Positions 51,573 to 61,482 are shown, counted from the stretch's first letter. The stretch is DNA of 64,000 nt from Cellvibrio zantedeschiae (GCF_014652535.1 NZ_BMYZ01000002.1:62001-126000), one strand, 5' to 3'. Made by a program: numbers and translations. Notes: generated by a model not told the origin, from the letters alone.

Positions 51573-54434
51573 ATGAAAATAAGTAAATTGCATTGGTTAA
51601 GTGCCCTAGCTCTTTCCGGAGCCTTATTAACAGCGTGCCAGCATGAGCCTGCCAAGAAAGCTGTTCCAACAGTGAGTCCCGCTGCCGCGGCTATTAACAA
51701 TGCGGTTATCCAGAAGAGCCCAAATGATGACCGCACCTACGCCGCAGTAGTCTTAGCTAACAATTTGCAAGTGGTATTGGTATCTGACCCCGGGTTGGTC
51801 AATTCTGCCGCTTCTTTGGCTGTTGGCGTGGGCAGCGCCCAAGATCCGCAAGAACATCAGGGTTTAGCGCACTACTTGGAGCATATGCTTTTTTTAGGCA
51901 CCAAAAAATTCCCTGAGCCTGATGGCTTTATGAAATTTACGCAAGCTAATGGTGGTATGACTAATGCGTTTACAGCATTTGATAAAACAAATTTCTTATT
52001 CCAGGTAAATTCCAATAAATTTGATGAGGCTTTAGATAGATTCAGCGATTATTTCAAATCGCCGACTTTTGATCCGCACTACTCTGATAAGGAACGTGCA
52101 GCGGTGAACAATGAGTGGTCTATGCAAAAGCAGCAAGATGGCTGGATTATGAATCGTGTGGATGCAATAACCGGTAACCCGCAAAGCCCGCGCGCTAAAT
52201 TCAATATAGGTAATTTAGAAACTTTGGTAGATGCGCCAAATTCAAAATTGAATGAGGCTATGAAGAATTTTTATCAACAGTACTATTCATCCAATATTAT
52301 GCGCTTGACTTTGGTAGGTAAACAATCAATTCCAGAGTTAAAAATGCTCGCCGAAAAATACTTTGCGGATATCCCCAATAAAAACGTGGTGAGACCAGAA
52401 GTCACCATTCCCGGGTTAACGGATGCGGAAAAATCGAAAAATATTTATTACAAACCCAATAAAGATTTTAAAGCGCTTTATGTTGATTTTCCGGTTAAGT
52501 CCAATAAAGATCAATGGCGATTAAAGCCCAACGAATATGTACGCAATTTGTTGACGACGGAAGAAGCAGGCACCCTGTGTGAGCAACTGCGTAAAAAAGG
52601 TTTAGCTGTAAATACTACTGCTTACTTTGCATCTGAGGCCTATGGCGCAGATGGATACATGCGTGTTCAGGTTGAGCTGAGTGATCTTGGTCTTAAACAT
52701 CAGGACGAAGTTATAGCGGCTATTTTCTCTTATATCGACTTGGTAAAGCGTGAAGGCTTAAACGAAAACTATTTCCGTGAGCTACAAGCTATGCGTTCAA
52801 AAGATTTTTTGAATGCAGGAAAGCCAAATCCGTTGCAGCAAGCTGTTCAATTAACCACTTTGCAATTTGATATTCCGGTTGAAAATTTGCTCAACGCAGG
52901 TTTTGTTTATGAGCGCTACGATGAAAAAGCAATTAAAGATGTGTTGGATCAGTTGGATACGCAAAAAGTGCGCATCTGGCATGTAAGCCAGCAAGAAAAA
53001 GTGAGCAAGCCTATCAGTTATTTTGATGGCAATTATGATATTCAAAATATACCGCCGGAAAAATATGCCCAGCTGGCTGTACTCGCTAAAAAATACACGT
53101 TTAATTTGCCACCATTAAATAATTTGTTTACTGACAAGCCTGCGCCTATTGTAGAAAGCAAATATCTTAGGCCGCACGAGGTCGTTAGTTCTGCTGGAAT
53201 AGAAGCATTTTTGCAGCATGCTGAATTTTATCGCGAGGATAAGGGCCAAATATCCCTGGAAATCAATTCAGGCTTAGGTATTAAAAACGCAAAAAATGTT
53301 GTGCTGGCGAGCCTACTAAGTGAAATCTATAAAAAGCAAAACACGTCTTTAATGGATCGCGCGCATAATGCCTCTCTCGGAATTTTTCTTTCCACCGGTG
53401 GGCCTGGTTCACAATCTATTTACGTGTCTGGTTACACCACCAAGCACAGCGTACTGATTGAAGAGTTGTTAAAGAATTTTGCGAAGCTTGAGTTTGTTCA
53501 GTCAGAATTTGATGAGGCTTTGGTGAGTTATAAGCAAGGCTTGGCTAACAAAGACAAAGATCATGTATATCGCCAGTTGTTCGGGCATTTAGGGCGGCTT
53601 ACCAACAAAGTGCAATGGCGTGACAGTGAATATTTAGCTGCGGCAGAAAAAATAACCTTGAAGGATGTAATTGCCTATTATAACGGCGTTAAGCGTGATC
53701 CTTTAATTCGTATTTTAGCTGTAGGCAACTACAGCGAGGAAGCAGTCAAGCAAATGGCTGCTTCGGCCACTAAAATTTTGCCCGGTAAACGTTTGCCGAA
53801 GGATCGCATAATTTCGCAATACACAACGCCCTCTAGTGGTAAAGTTATTGAGTTGAAGGAGTCGGTAAATTTAGCTGATAACGGCCTTATGCTAGGTTGG
53901 TTCCGCGATAAAAAGTCCGATGATGAGCAGGCTCAATTAGTTATTCTTAATGCATTTTTGGATAAAGCTTTTTTTGCACAGTTACGTACGCAGGATCAAT
54001 TAGGCTATGTAGTACAAAGCATGCCTTACGCCGTTGATGAAGTGCCGGGCTATGTGATGATGGTGCAAAGTTCAAATACAGATCTTGTTAAAATTAAAGC
54101 GCGCATTGATAAATTCCGCCAGGACTATTTGGCTGAATTAAAAGCAATTGACCCAGCGGCGATTGAGGCTACCAAAAAAGCCACTATCGAGAATATCATG
54201 CAAAAGCCCACCGATTTTTATAAAGAGGCGGGCCTGTACGTGGGCGAGTTCTGGCACGCTAAATATGCATTTGATGCGCGTGACCGTCATTTAACGGCGC
54301 TTAAGATGGTGACCAAAGAGGATTTAATTAAAATCTACGAAGATATGCTCATGAATGATAAAAGTTCCGGTATTTTGTTGCAAACTCGTGGCACCAATTT
54401 TAAAGATTCACCTTTTGTAGCCACAACACCTTAA
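51573..54434 (+). CDS. M16 family metallopeptidase, pitrilysin-like lipoprotein
   Basis: A 953-residue M16 peptidase. The signal peptide ends in LLTAC (Cys22), making it an envelope lipoprotein. The inverted zinc motif HYLEH places His100 and His104 as ligands, and Glu181 (NNEWSM) is the third, at the same 77-residue spacing as pitrilysin. The N-terminal domain (VSLAVGVGSAQDPQEHQGLAHYLEHMLFLGTKKFPEP) and C-terminal domains are complete. It degrades small peptides in the periplasm or at the outer membrane. It is a single gene with its own terminator. Confidence 0.94.
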   Translation: MKISKLHWLSALALSGALLTACQHEPAKKAVPTVSPAAAAINNAVIQKSPNDDRTYAAVVLANNLQVVLVSDPGLVNSAASLAVGVGSAQDPQEHQGLAHYLEHMLFLGTKKFPEPDGFMKFTQANGGMTNAFTAFDKTNFLFQVNSNKFDEALDRFSDYFKSPTFDPHYSDKERAAVNNEWSMQKQQDGWIMNRVDAITGNPQSPRAKFNIGNLETLVDAPNSKLNEAMKNFYQQYYSSNIMRLTLVGKQSIPELKMLAEKYFADIPNKNVVRPEVTIPGLTDAEKSKNIYYKPNKDFKALYVDFPVKSNKDQWRLKPNEYVRNLLTTEEAGTLCEQLRKKGLAVNTTAYFASEAYGADGYMRVQVELSDLGLKHQDEVIAAIFSYIDLVKREGLNENYFRELQAMRSKDFLNAGKPNPLQQAVQLTTLQFDIPVENLLNAGFVYERYDEKAIKDVLDQLDTQKVRIWHVSQQEKVSKPISYFDGNYDIQNIPPEKYAQLAVLAKKYTFNLPPLNNLFTDKPAPIVESKYLRPHEVVSSAGIEAFLQHAEFYREDKGQISLEINSGLGIKNAKNVVLASLLSEIYKKQNTSLMDRAHNASLGIFLSTGGPGSQSIYVSGYTTKHSVLIEELLKNFAKLEFVQSEFDEALVSYKQGLANKDKDHVYRQLFGHLGRLTNKVQWRDSEYLAAAEKITLKDVIAYYNGVKRDPLIRILAVGNYSEEAVKQMAASATKILPGKRLPKDRIISQYTTPSSGKVIELKESVNLADNGLMLGWFRDKKSDDEQAQLVILNAFLDKAFFAQLRTQDQLGYVVQSMPYAVDEVPGYVMMVQSSNTDLVKIKARIDKFRQDYLAELKAIDPAAIEATKKATIENIMQKPTDFYKEAGLYVGEFWHAKYAFDARDRHLTALKMVTKEDLIKIYEDMLMNDKSSGILLQTRGTNFKDSPFVATTP

Positions 54435-54460
54435 CTTGAGCAGTTTTATCGCTATAATTA

Positions 54461-54488
54461 AGCACTGCGTTAGTTGCAGTGCTTTTTT
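54461..54488 (+). terminator. Intrinsic terminator after the M16 peptidase gene
   Basis: AGCACTGC (54461-54468) and GCAGTGCT (54476-54483), followed by six T. Confidence 0.85.
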
Positions 54489-54508
54489 CTCACATCGATA
54501 GGTAAATT

Positions 54509-54811
54509 ATGAGCAAGGCTGAAGAAGGTCAATTTTGGGATTTGGTGGATGCTTTCATCGAAAAAGCGAATGATGCGTGCGACGAGGCCGATCCTGGAAT
54601 AGTGAGTGCTGCGCTCTTAAATGCTGCTGCACGTTTCAATGCTTTTGTAGTGGCTAGTTCTTCTATTGATCGCAAAGAATATATCGATGAAATAGAAAGT
54701 GCGCAAAAATATCTTACAGGCCGCTATGCGGAATTAGTTCGCGACAATTTAGATGACTATCGCGATAACTATAAAGTCTACATTCGTCCTGATGACGAAG
54801 AGGCGCCTTAA
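54509..54811 (+). CDS. DUF3144 domain protein
   Basis: A 100-residue soluble protein matching DUF3144: FWDLVDAFIEKANDACDE, PGIVSAALLNAAARFNAFVVASSS and YLTGRYAELVRDNLDDYRDNY. It has no signal peptide and an acidic tail (RPDDEEAP). Function is unknown; the family is common in gammaproteobacteria. It is a single gene, flanked by terminators on both sides. Confidence 0.88.
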   Translation: MSKAEEGQFWDLVDAFIEKANDACDEADPGIVSAALLNAAARFNAFVVASSSIDRKEYIDEIESAQKYLTGRYAELVRDNLDDYRDNYKVYIRPDDEEAP

Positions 54812-54814
54812 AAT

Positions 54815-54840
54815 AAAACCAGCCATGTGCTGGTTTTTTT
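54815..54840 (+). terminator. Intrinsic terminator after the DUF3144 gene
   Basis: AAAACCAGC and GCTGGTTTT pair around CATGT, followed by T run. The hairpin begins 4 bp after the stop. Confidence 0.8.
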
Positions 54841-54889
54841 ATATCTGCTATTTTTGAAGAATGAATGGTGAATGTAAAAATTTGCATTT

Positions 54890-54901
54890 CTTGTATACAA
54901 G
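54890..54901. promoter_or_regulatory. Palindromic operator upstream of the sialate esterase
   Basis: CTTGTATACAAG is a perfect 12-bp palindrome 66 bp before the ATG at 54967. It resembles the TTGTATACAA type of site bound by FadR-subfamily GntR regulators (UxuR/ExuR-like), known for sugar acid metabolism. No such regulator lies in this window, so control from elsewhere is inferred. Confidence 0.45.
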
Positions 54902-54966
54902 AGTTTGGGCGTATTGCAAAATCTGCTTGGTCACAAAATCCGAGTCAATAATAAAGAGAGCTAACA

Positions 54967-56889
54967 ATGAAAATACTACTGCGTTTTGTATGTATCTACC
55001 TGACCGTTGTTGCATTTGGTGCTGCTGCCGACGTGAAGTTACCGCGTCTGGTGAGCGATGGCATGGTTTTACAACGCGATAAACCGGTACATATATGGGG
55101 TTGGGCAGATGAAGGTGAGGAGGTGACGGTCACCTTAGGCAAACAAACACTCAGTACTAAAGCGCAAGCAGGCCGTTGGCAGTTAACTTTTAAACCCCTG
55201 GCCGCTGGCGGTCCTTATGTTTTAGATATTCAGGGTAAAAATCACCTCCAGGTAAAAGATGTCTTGTTTGGCGATGTATGGATTGCATCAGGGCAGTCCA
55301 ATATGGAATTACCCCTAAGGCGTGTTAAGTACCAATATCTGAACCTTATTGAATCAACTCATCTTCCCCGAGTGCGTGAATTCAATGTTCCGGTTATTTA
55401 TAACTTTAAAGGCCCTGTAGATGATTACCCGCAAGGCGAGTGGAAAGCTGCAGAGCCAGCAAATCTTTCTGGTTTTTCTGCCGTCGGTTTTTTCTTTTCG
55501 CGTGCATTGCACGAAAAACTTAAAGCCCCAATTGGCTTGATCACAATTCCTGTTGGAGGTTCACCGGCAGAGGCATGGGTGAGTGAAGCGGGTTTGGCAA
55601 AATATCCACATTACCTGGCGCAGCTGCAACCATTTAAAAGCGATGAGTTTGTAGCCAAAACTATTGCAACCGACAAAGCTGCAAGTGCAGGTTGGTATGC
55701 TGATTTGGCAGCGAAAGACGAAGGCTTAAAAGGCAATTGGTCGAATGAAAATCTTGATACCAAAGATTGGAAAAATTTTACCGTTCCGGGATATTTAAAA
55801 GAACAGGGTAGCGATTTTATTCAGGGCGCCGTGTGGTTCCGTAAATCCTTTAACTTAACGGCAGAGCAGGCAAGTAAAGCCGCAACGCTGTGGATGGGAG
55901 TAATTGTTGACGGTGACCAAGTGTTTTTAAATGGAAAAGAAATTGGTCAAACCGGTTATAAATATCCGCCGCGTATTTATTCTGTTCCTTCGGGGCTGCT
56001 AAAAGCCGGTAAAAATACGATTAGTATCCGCGTCACCAGTTACACAGCCAACGCAGGTTTTGTAAAAGAAAAACGCTATGAATTAGATTTAGGTAGTGAG
56101 GCAATTCCGTTAGCCGGTGATTGGCAATATAAAATTGCAGCACGCACTGGCGATATGCCGAAAACAACCACACTGCAATATCAACCAGCCTCACTGTTTA
56201 ATGCCAAGCTGGCACCAACTTTGGGCTTGGCGATAAAAGGCGTAATTTGGTATCAAGGTGAATCTAATACCACTCGCGCTAAAGAATATGAAACGCTTAT
56301 GCCAGATTTAATTTCTGATTGGCGCGGACAATTCAAGCAAGGTGATTTCCCCTTTATTTTCGTACAACTCGCAAACTTCATGGATGCTTATCCTGAGCCG
56401 CGCGAAAGCGACTGGGCGGCAACCCGTGAAGCACAACGCAAAACCTTGAGCGTAAAAAATACAGCTATGGTGGTGGCAAGTGATGTGGGTGAATGGAACG
56501 ATATTCATCCGTTAAACAAGCAAGCTGTTGGTGAGCGTTTAGCATTGGCTGCGCAACGCATCGCTTATGGCAATAAGAAAATAGTTACAAGCCCCAACGC
56601 AATCAACATTAAGCGCGATAAAAAGAGTTTGATTGTTGGCTTTGATAAAGCGGGTGGCGATTTGGAAATCACTAAAGACGGCGTTTTACATCATATCGCC
56701 ATTGCCGGTGCCGACAAAAAATACGTGTGGGCTAAAGCAAAGCTTCAAGGCAATAAATTAGTCGTGTGGAGTGATGATGTTGCCGAGCCTGTTAGCGTGC
56801 GTTATGCGTGGGCAGATAACCCAGAGGGCGCAAATCTGTATAATAAAGCTGGTTTGCCTGCATCGCCGTTCGAGTTATCTCTGCAATAA
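54967..56889 (+). CDS. Sialate O-acetylesterase (SGNH/GDSL-like)
   Basis: A 640-residue secreted esterase. The signal peptide ends near AFGAAAD. It has the SGNH-type DVWIASGQSNMELPL block (Ser nucleophile), IPVGGSPAEAWVS, and the GVIWYQGESNTTRAKEYETLMPDLI block. A galactose-binding-like beta domain is inserted (residues about 245-370). The catalytic His region is DVGEWNDIHPLNKQAVGERL. It removes acetyl groups from sialic acids or, in plant-cell-wall degraders, from xylan or pectin. A 32-bp gap separates it from the flavoprotein gene, and the three genes to 59473 form a probable operon. Confidence 0.92.
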   Translation: MKILLRFVCIYLTVVAFGAAADVKLPRLVSDGMVLQRDKPVHIWGWADEGEEVTVTLGKQTLSTKAQAGRWQLTFKPLAAGGPYVLDIQGKNHLQVKDVLFGDVWIASGQSNMELPLRRVKYQYLNLIESTHLPRVREFNVPVIYNFKGPVDDYPQGEWKAAEPANLSGFSAVGFFFSRALHEKLKAPIGLITIPVGGSPAEAWVSEAGLAKYPHYLAQLQPFKSDEFVAKTIATDKAASAGWYADLAAKDEGLKGNWSNENLDTKDWKNFTVPGYLKEQGSDFIQGAVWFRKSFNLTAEQASKAATLWMGVIVDGDQVFLNGKEIGQTGYKYPPRIYSVPSGLLKAGKNTISIRVTSYTANAGFVKEKRYELDLGSEAIPLAGDWQYKIAARTGDMPKTTTLQYQPASLFNAKLAPTLGLAIKGVIWYQGESNTTRAKEYETLMPDLISDWRGQFKQGDFPFIFVQLANFMDAYPEPRESDWAATREAQRKTLSVKNTAMVVASDVGEWNDIHPLNKQAVGERLALAAQRIAYGNKKIVTSPNAINIKRDKKSLIVGFDKAGGDLEITKDGVLHHIAIAGADKKYVWAKAKLQGNKLVVWSDDVAEPVSVRYAWADNPEGANLYNKAGLPASPFELSLQ

Positions 56890-56921
56890 TCTCCGGGCCG
56901 GGCATTAACAGTACAAAGGTA

Positions 56922-58199
56922 ATGCCCTTGCTACATTTACAAAATACTCAAGTCTCCCTTCCGCAGGTCGCCATTATTGGTGGTGGGCCTGCGGGTTTAA
57001 TGGCTGCGGAAGTTATCGCCAGCGCCGGTTTTCATGTTTCTCTTTTTGATGCAATGCCCTCAGTTGGCCGTAAGTTTTTGTTAGCGGGTGTTGGCGGCAT
57101 GAATATTACTCACTCTGAGCCGCAAGAAAAATTCCTGTCTCGCTACGGTCAATCCTCGTCCCATATAAAACCGTTTATCGAAAAATTTTCCTCAGAAGAT
57201 TTGTGTAAATGGATTCATGGCTTAGGTGTGGAAACCTTCGTGGGTTCATCAGGTCGGGTGTTTCCAACGGATATGAAAGCAGCTCCCTTACTACGCGCAT
57301 GGCTGCATAGATTGCGTGAAATGGGTGTGCAAATTTATCCGCGTCATCGCTGGAATGGTTGGAATAGTGCGGGTGCTCTTAAAATCACAGAGCACAACAG
57401 TAATGAATTAGTTGAGAAAATTTTTTCTGCAGATGCAGTAGTGCTAGCGCTTGGTGGTGCCAGTTGGCAACGTTTAGGTTCCGATGGTGCTTGGGTAAAT
57501 TTATTGCGTGATAAAGCTATTCAAATCACCGAACTATTGCCCAGCAATTGCGGATTTGAATGCGCTTGGAGTGAGCCGTTTAAAGATGCTTTCGCTGGCG
57601 CACCCTTGCAAACCGTAGGCTTGCGTACAAAGGATCTGAACGGCGTTGTGCATTCGATTCGCGGTGAAGCCATGCTTGCCAAAACAGGTGTTGAGGGCAC
57701 TAGCATTTACGCGCTTTCAGCGATATTGCGCGAACAGATTTTAGCTAATGGCTCTGCCGAACTTCTCATAGATCTTTTACCTGATTTCAGCGAAGAAAAA
57801 ATTATTGCGCAATTAAATAAGCCGCGCGGTAAAAACTCGGTCAGCAATTTTTTGCGAAAGCAATTACATCTTCCACCAATAAAGCTTGCAATGTTACGTG
57901 AATTAACGCCTGTTTCTATCTGGCAAGATAACCGAGCAATTGCACAGGCGCTAAAAAATCTATCTTTGTCCCTCACTGCTTTTCGCCCCATTGATGAGGC
58001 CATAAGTTCTGCTGGCGGAATTAAATTTTCCGAACTTGATTCCAACCTAATGCTGACTAAGTTGTCCGGCGTATTTTGCGCCGGTGAAATGCTGGATTGG
58101 GAAGCTCCTACGGGGGGCTACTTGTTGACGGCATGTTTTGCAACGGGCCGCGCTGCGGGCCTCGGAGTCGTGAGTTACTTGAAGGATCTAGATGCGTGA
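56922..58199 (+). CDS. TIGR03862-type FAD-dependent oxidoreductase (BaiN/RdsA-like)
   Basis: A 425-residue flavoprotein with an N-terminal dinucleotide-binding motif (VAIIGGGPAGLMAAEVIASAG), the GRKFLLAGVGGMNITHSEP stretch typical of the BaiN/RdsA family and the C-terminal GVFCAGEMLDWEAPTGGYLLTACFATGRAAGLG. Members are 3-dehydro-bile-acid reductases or unassigned oxidoreductases. The substrate here is unknown. The ATG at 56922 is used; the gene overlaps the next by 4 bp (GTGA). Confidence 0.9.
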   Translation: MPLLHLQNTQVSLPQVAIIGGGPAGLMAAEVIASAGFHVSLFDAMPSVGRKFLLAGVGGMNITHSEPQEKFLSRYGQSSSHIKPFIEKFSSEDLCKWIHGLGVETFVGSSGRVFPTDMKAAPLLRAWLHRLREMGVQIYPRHRWNGWNSAGALKITEHNSNELVEKIFSADAVVLALGGASWQRLGSDGAWVNLLRDKAIQITELLPSNCGFECAWSEPFKDAFAGAPLQTVGLRTKDLNGVVHSIRGEAMLAKTGVEGTSIYALSAILREQILANGSAELLIDLLPDFSEEKIIAQLNKPRGKNSVSNFLRKQLHLPPIKLAMLRELTPVSIWQDNRAIAQALKNLSLSLTAFRPIDEAISSAGGIKFSELDSNLMLTKLSGVFCAGEMLDWEAPTGGYLLTACFATGRAAGLGVVSYLKDLDA

Positions 58200-59473
58200 A
58201 AACATTATTAATTATTGGTTATGTATGGCCCGAACCTAAATCATCAGCTGCTGGCAGCAGGATGATGGAATTAATTCATTTTTTTCTGGCGCAGCAATGG
58301 AAAATAATTTTTGCCTCTGCTGCTGCACTTTCAGATCATAGGGCAGATTTAGCTTGCCTGGGCATACAAGAAAAATCTATTGCACTTAACGATTCAAGCT
58401 TTAATGACTTCATCGCAGATTTAAAGCCGCATGCCGTACTGTTTGACCGTTTTTTTACAGAGGAGCAATTTGGTTGGCGAGTCGAACAGGTGTGCCCAAC
58501 TGCTTTACGTTTACTTGATACGGAGGACTTACATAGCCTTCGTCATGCTCGACATCAGTTATTAAAACAATCACAAAAAAATATCGACAGTGAAGTAGCT
58601 CGCCAAAGTGTGAATCCTGTCTTGGCAAATGCAGCTGAGCTTTATGAGACGATGGCGAATGATGATATGGCGCAGCGTGAAGTTGCTGCCATTTTTCGCT
58701 GCGATCTAAGCTTGATGATATCTACATTTGAAATCGAATTATTAATTAATTATTTTTCAGTACCTCCACAGTTATTACATTACTGCCCATTTTTGACTGT
58801 TCGTAAAGCACAGGCTTTGCCAGATTTTAATGAGCGCCAGCATTTTATTAGCATTGGGAATTTTCGCCACGAACCCAATTGGGATGCTGTGCTTTATTTA
58901 AAACATGCAATATGGCCGTTAATTCGCGCGCAACTTCCGCAAGCTGAACTGCATGTATACGGCTCATACCCTCCACCGAAAGCGACGCAGTTACATAATC
59001 CAAAACAGGGCTTTCATATAAAAGGCTGGGCTGATGATGCCTTTGATGTAATGAAAAACGCCCGGGTATGCTTGGCACCTTTACGGTTTGGTGCTGGCAT
59101 AAAAGGCAAACTAATGGATGCAATGCAATGCGGAACACCCAGCCTAACAACAGCCATAGGCGCAGAAGCTATGCATGATGGAACGCCGTGGGGTGGTGCA
59201 ATTCAAAATGATTTGGAGAATCTTGCAGTTGCGGCAATAAAGCTCTACACGGATCAATCTGAATGGCAAAAAGCCCAAGACTGTGGATTGAATAATCTGG
59301 AAAACTATTTTTTAAATAAAGATTACGCGCAGGAACTTAAAGACCGTTTTGAATCCTTGGAAGAAAATTATGAACTGGAGCGTCAGCAAAATTTTATCGG
59401 CTCCATGCTGCGCCATCATTCGCTAAAAAGCACACAGTATATGTCGCAGTGGATTGAGGCTAAGAATAAGTAA
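58196..59473 (+). CDS. Glycosyltransferase (GT4-like)
   Basis: A 425-residue glycosyltransferase. The start is GTG 58196, overlapping the TGA of the flavoprotein gene, with an AAGGA site upstream; an ATG at 58097 would lie inside the flavoprotein gene and is rejected. The C-terminal half has the GT-B pattern FISIGNFRHEPNWDAVLYLKHAIWPLIRAQLPQAELHVYGSYPP and IKGWADDAFDVMKNARVCLAPLRFGAGIKGKLMDAMQCGTPSLTT. It transfers sugars from nucleotide donors to an unknown acceptor. Context suggests envelope or surface-glycan synthesis. Confidence 0.85.
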   Translation: MKTLLIIGYVWPEPKSSAAGSRMMELIHFFLAQQWKIIFASAAALSDHRADLACLGIQEKSIALNDSSFNDFIADLKPHAVLFDRFFTEEQFGWRVEQVCPTALRLLDTEDLHSLRHARHQLLKQSQKNIDSEVARQSVNPVLANAAELYETMANDDMAQREVAAIFRCDLSLMISTFEIELLINYFSVPPQLLHYCPFLTVRKAQALPDFNERQHFISIGNFRHEPNWDAVLYLKHAIWPLIRAQLPQAELHVYGSYPPPKATQLHNPKQGFHIKGWADDAFDVMKNARVCLAPLRFGAGIKGKLMDAMQCGTPSLTTAIGAEAMHDGTPWGGAIQNDLENLAVAAIKLYTDQSEWQKAQDCGLNNLENYFLNKDYAQELKDRFESLEENYELERQQNFIGSMLRHHSLKSTQYMSQWIEAKNK

Positions 59474-59557
59474 GCCATCATTGGAACTATTAATGCTTAA
59501 TTTAAGGCTGTTTACAATTCACGCAAGACTATTATTAGAAATTTGGGTGGGTGTTTA

Positions 59558-60358
59558 ATGAAGATCAACCATAGGGTTACTTTGTCAGTAGATGAACGCA
59601 TTGCAAATGCTTTTTTTAAAATAGGACTTGTTCTAAATGTAGGATTTACAACTTTCGATATTGACGAGCAAGATGAACGTTGGCCTGCTGTCTCGGTTTT
59701 AATTGAGTCGTTTAAGGGAGTGGATATTGTTGCATCTAGTTTTGAGAAAGAAGAGCTTAATAGTGCACATTATTTAGAAATGATTCCTGATTGGCACCAT
59801 GGATATCCTGAACCATCAGATGATGCTAGTTACAAGGATAAAACATATGACATGAGTAATTGCTGTCAATTATGTAATACTGGGTATGTGCAAAATAATC
59901 CATTTCGAATGAGAAAAAATCCTGGGTGGGGGCAGCGATCTATCCTTCAGCTCAATTGGATTTTCGGTGATTATTTTGTACAGCCGGATGTATGGCACTC
60001 AGTGTTTAGTCCTTTTGGCATTAATAGAATTGAAGTCGTTTCGAATAAAACCTTGAATGCATTAACTGATATTCTTCAGCTAGAAATATCTAATAGAGTG
60101 GCTGTGAGAATGACGGAGGAAAATAAATATGAAGTTTGTTTAAAATGCGGGGCAAAGAAATATCTTCCTCATAGTCGAGGCTTTTTTCCTCCTGTTGATT
60201 TAGAAACTGATACGCCTATTTTTAAAACAGAACAATGGTTTGGAAGTGGGGGTAGTGCGTGGCAAGCAGTTATAGTTTCCGCAGCGCTATATCGAGCAAT
60301 TGTTGATAGTGGAATTCGAGGCGTTAGATTTAAACCTTTGGCAAATGCAGTAGTATGA
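59558..60358 (+). CDS. Orphan double-CxxC protein
   Basis: A 266-residue protein from ATG 59558, with a GGGTG site. It has no signal peptide. CCQLCN (about residue 103) and CLKCGAKK (about 195) form two CxxC pairs, suggesting a zinc ribbon split by a long insert. GIRGVRFKPL closes the protein. This layout recalls the double-CXXCG proteins such as SitI6-type immunity proteins of Myxococcus, but the first pair lacks the following Gly and the match is weak. The gene looks more AT-rich than its neighbours, hinting at horizontal transfer. Function unknown. Confidence 0.55.
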   Translation: MKINHRVTLSVDERIANAFFKIGLVLNVGFTTFDIDEQDERWPAVSVLIESFKGVDIVASSFEKEELNSAHYLEMIPDWHHGYPEPSDDASYKDKTYDMSNCCQLCNTGYVQNNPFRMRKNPGWGQRSILQLNWIFGDYFVQPDVWHSVFSPFGINRIEVVSNKTLNALTDILQLEISNRVAVRMTEENKYEVCLKCGAKKYLPHSRGFFPPVDLETDTPIFKTEQWFGSGGSAWQAVIVSAALYRAIVDSGIRGVRFKPLANAVV

Positions 60359-60609
60359 GTTACTCGAATAACGTTTCTTATTAATTCACACCAATATATG
60401 GACTCTGGCATAAGTTATCTTTTAAATATCAGGTATCTGTCTGTTCATATTGTTTAACTAATCACATGCACCTACCTGGCTTTGCCACTAATCCACATTA
60501 CGCATCTAAAGCCCATCCATCGTAAATTTTCGTAAGTTCCCACCAAATTCCCTCCACACAAATCTACACTGGGGAGCTTTAAACTAGCTTATTTCTGATA
60601 GGAGGTTTT

Positions 60610-61482
60610 ATGTGCAAGAAATTTTTTCTGGTTTTTCTGATGTTTTTTGTCGGAGCGACTTCTGCTTGGTCAGAAACCTATAAACCTTTTGTACTAAACA
60701 ACACCCAAATAGTCCCCATACATTCGAAGTTTACCGGGCGTGATCACGAACTGGTTGTGGTGCTTCCGTCGAGCTACGCTACTAACCCTAATAAAAAATA
60801 TCCGGTGCTTTATTATCTTGATGCTTATTGGGATACGCCTTTGCTGGTATCTACCTACGGCAATTTAACCTATGACAATGTGGTGCCCGAATTTATTATG
60901 GTGGGTTTGTCTTATCCGTCGTCTGCCAGCTATGACAAAGAGCGACGCCTTGATTACACGTTTACTGTTGCGGGTGAGCAGTCTGGCAAAGCGAATTTGT
61001 TTTTAGATTTTATTCAAAAAGAAGCTGCGCCTTTAATTGAGGCAAAATTCCGTGGCGATAAAAAGGATAGGGTGTTATCCGGTAACTCTTTGGGCGGGCT
61101 TTTTACCATTACTGCCGCTTATCAAGCACCAAATTTCTTTTCAGGGTTCATTGCTATAAGTCCTGCCGCAAGTTGGGATAATGGCGCTTTGTTTAAGCTG
61201 GATGAAAGCTACGCTAATCAAAACAAATCTTTAAATGGCCGTATGTTTATTTCATACGGTACTACTGAATACCCATCCTTTCGCGATCCGATTATTCAAT
61301 TCCAAAAACAAATTGAGGCGCGCCAATACCAAGGTCTGGAATTACTAAATTATTCTATGGAAGGGCTTGATCACACCAGTGTAAAAGGTGATGGTTATGT
61401 GCGCGGTTTGATGTGGGTGTGGAAAACCAAAAAGCCGGCGGGGCCAAGTGGATTGGAGCGCGCCATTACGGGTGCGAAATAA
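60610..61482 (+). CDS. Secreted alpha/beta-hydrolase esterase (Fes/BesA-like)
   Basis: A 290-residue secreted hydrolase. The signal peptide ends near ATSAWSE. PVLYYLDAYWD, PEFIMVGLSYP and the nucleophile motif GNSLGG (Ser160) are typical of the esterase D/Fes-type family, and HTSVKGDGY supplies the histidine region. An AGGAGG site precedes ATG 60610. The family hydrolyses siderophore esters, acetylated polysaccharides or S-formylglutathione; secretion argues for an extracellular ester. The downstream large secreted protein may be functionally linked. Confidence 0.85.
   Translation: MCKKFFLVFLMFFVGATSAWSETYKPFVLNNTQIVPIHSKFTGRDHELVVVLPSSYATNPNKKYPVLYYLDAYWDTPLLVSTYGNLTYDNVVPEFIMVGLSYPSSASYDKERRLDYTFTVAGEQSGKANLFLDFIQKEAAPLIEAKFRGDKKDRVLSGNSLGGLFTITAAYQAPNFFSGFIAISPAASWDNGALFKLDESYANQNKSLNGRMFISYGTTEYPSFRDPIIQFQKQIEARQYQGLELLNYSMEGLDHTSVKGDGYVRGLMWVWKTKKPAGPSGLERAITGAK

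Noticed and set aside
58097-58195. Glycosyltransferase start at ATG 58097
   Set aside because: It would overlap the flavoprotein gene by about 100 bp with no glycosyltransferase-like sequence; GTG 58196 in the GTGA overlap fits the coupling and domain start.
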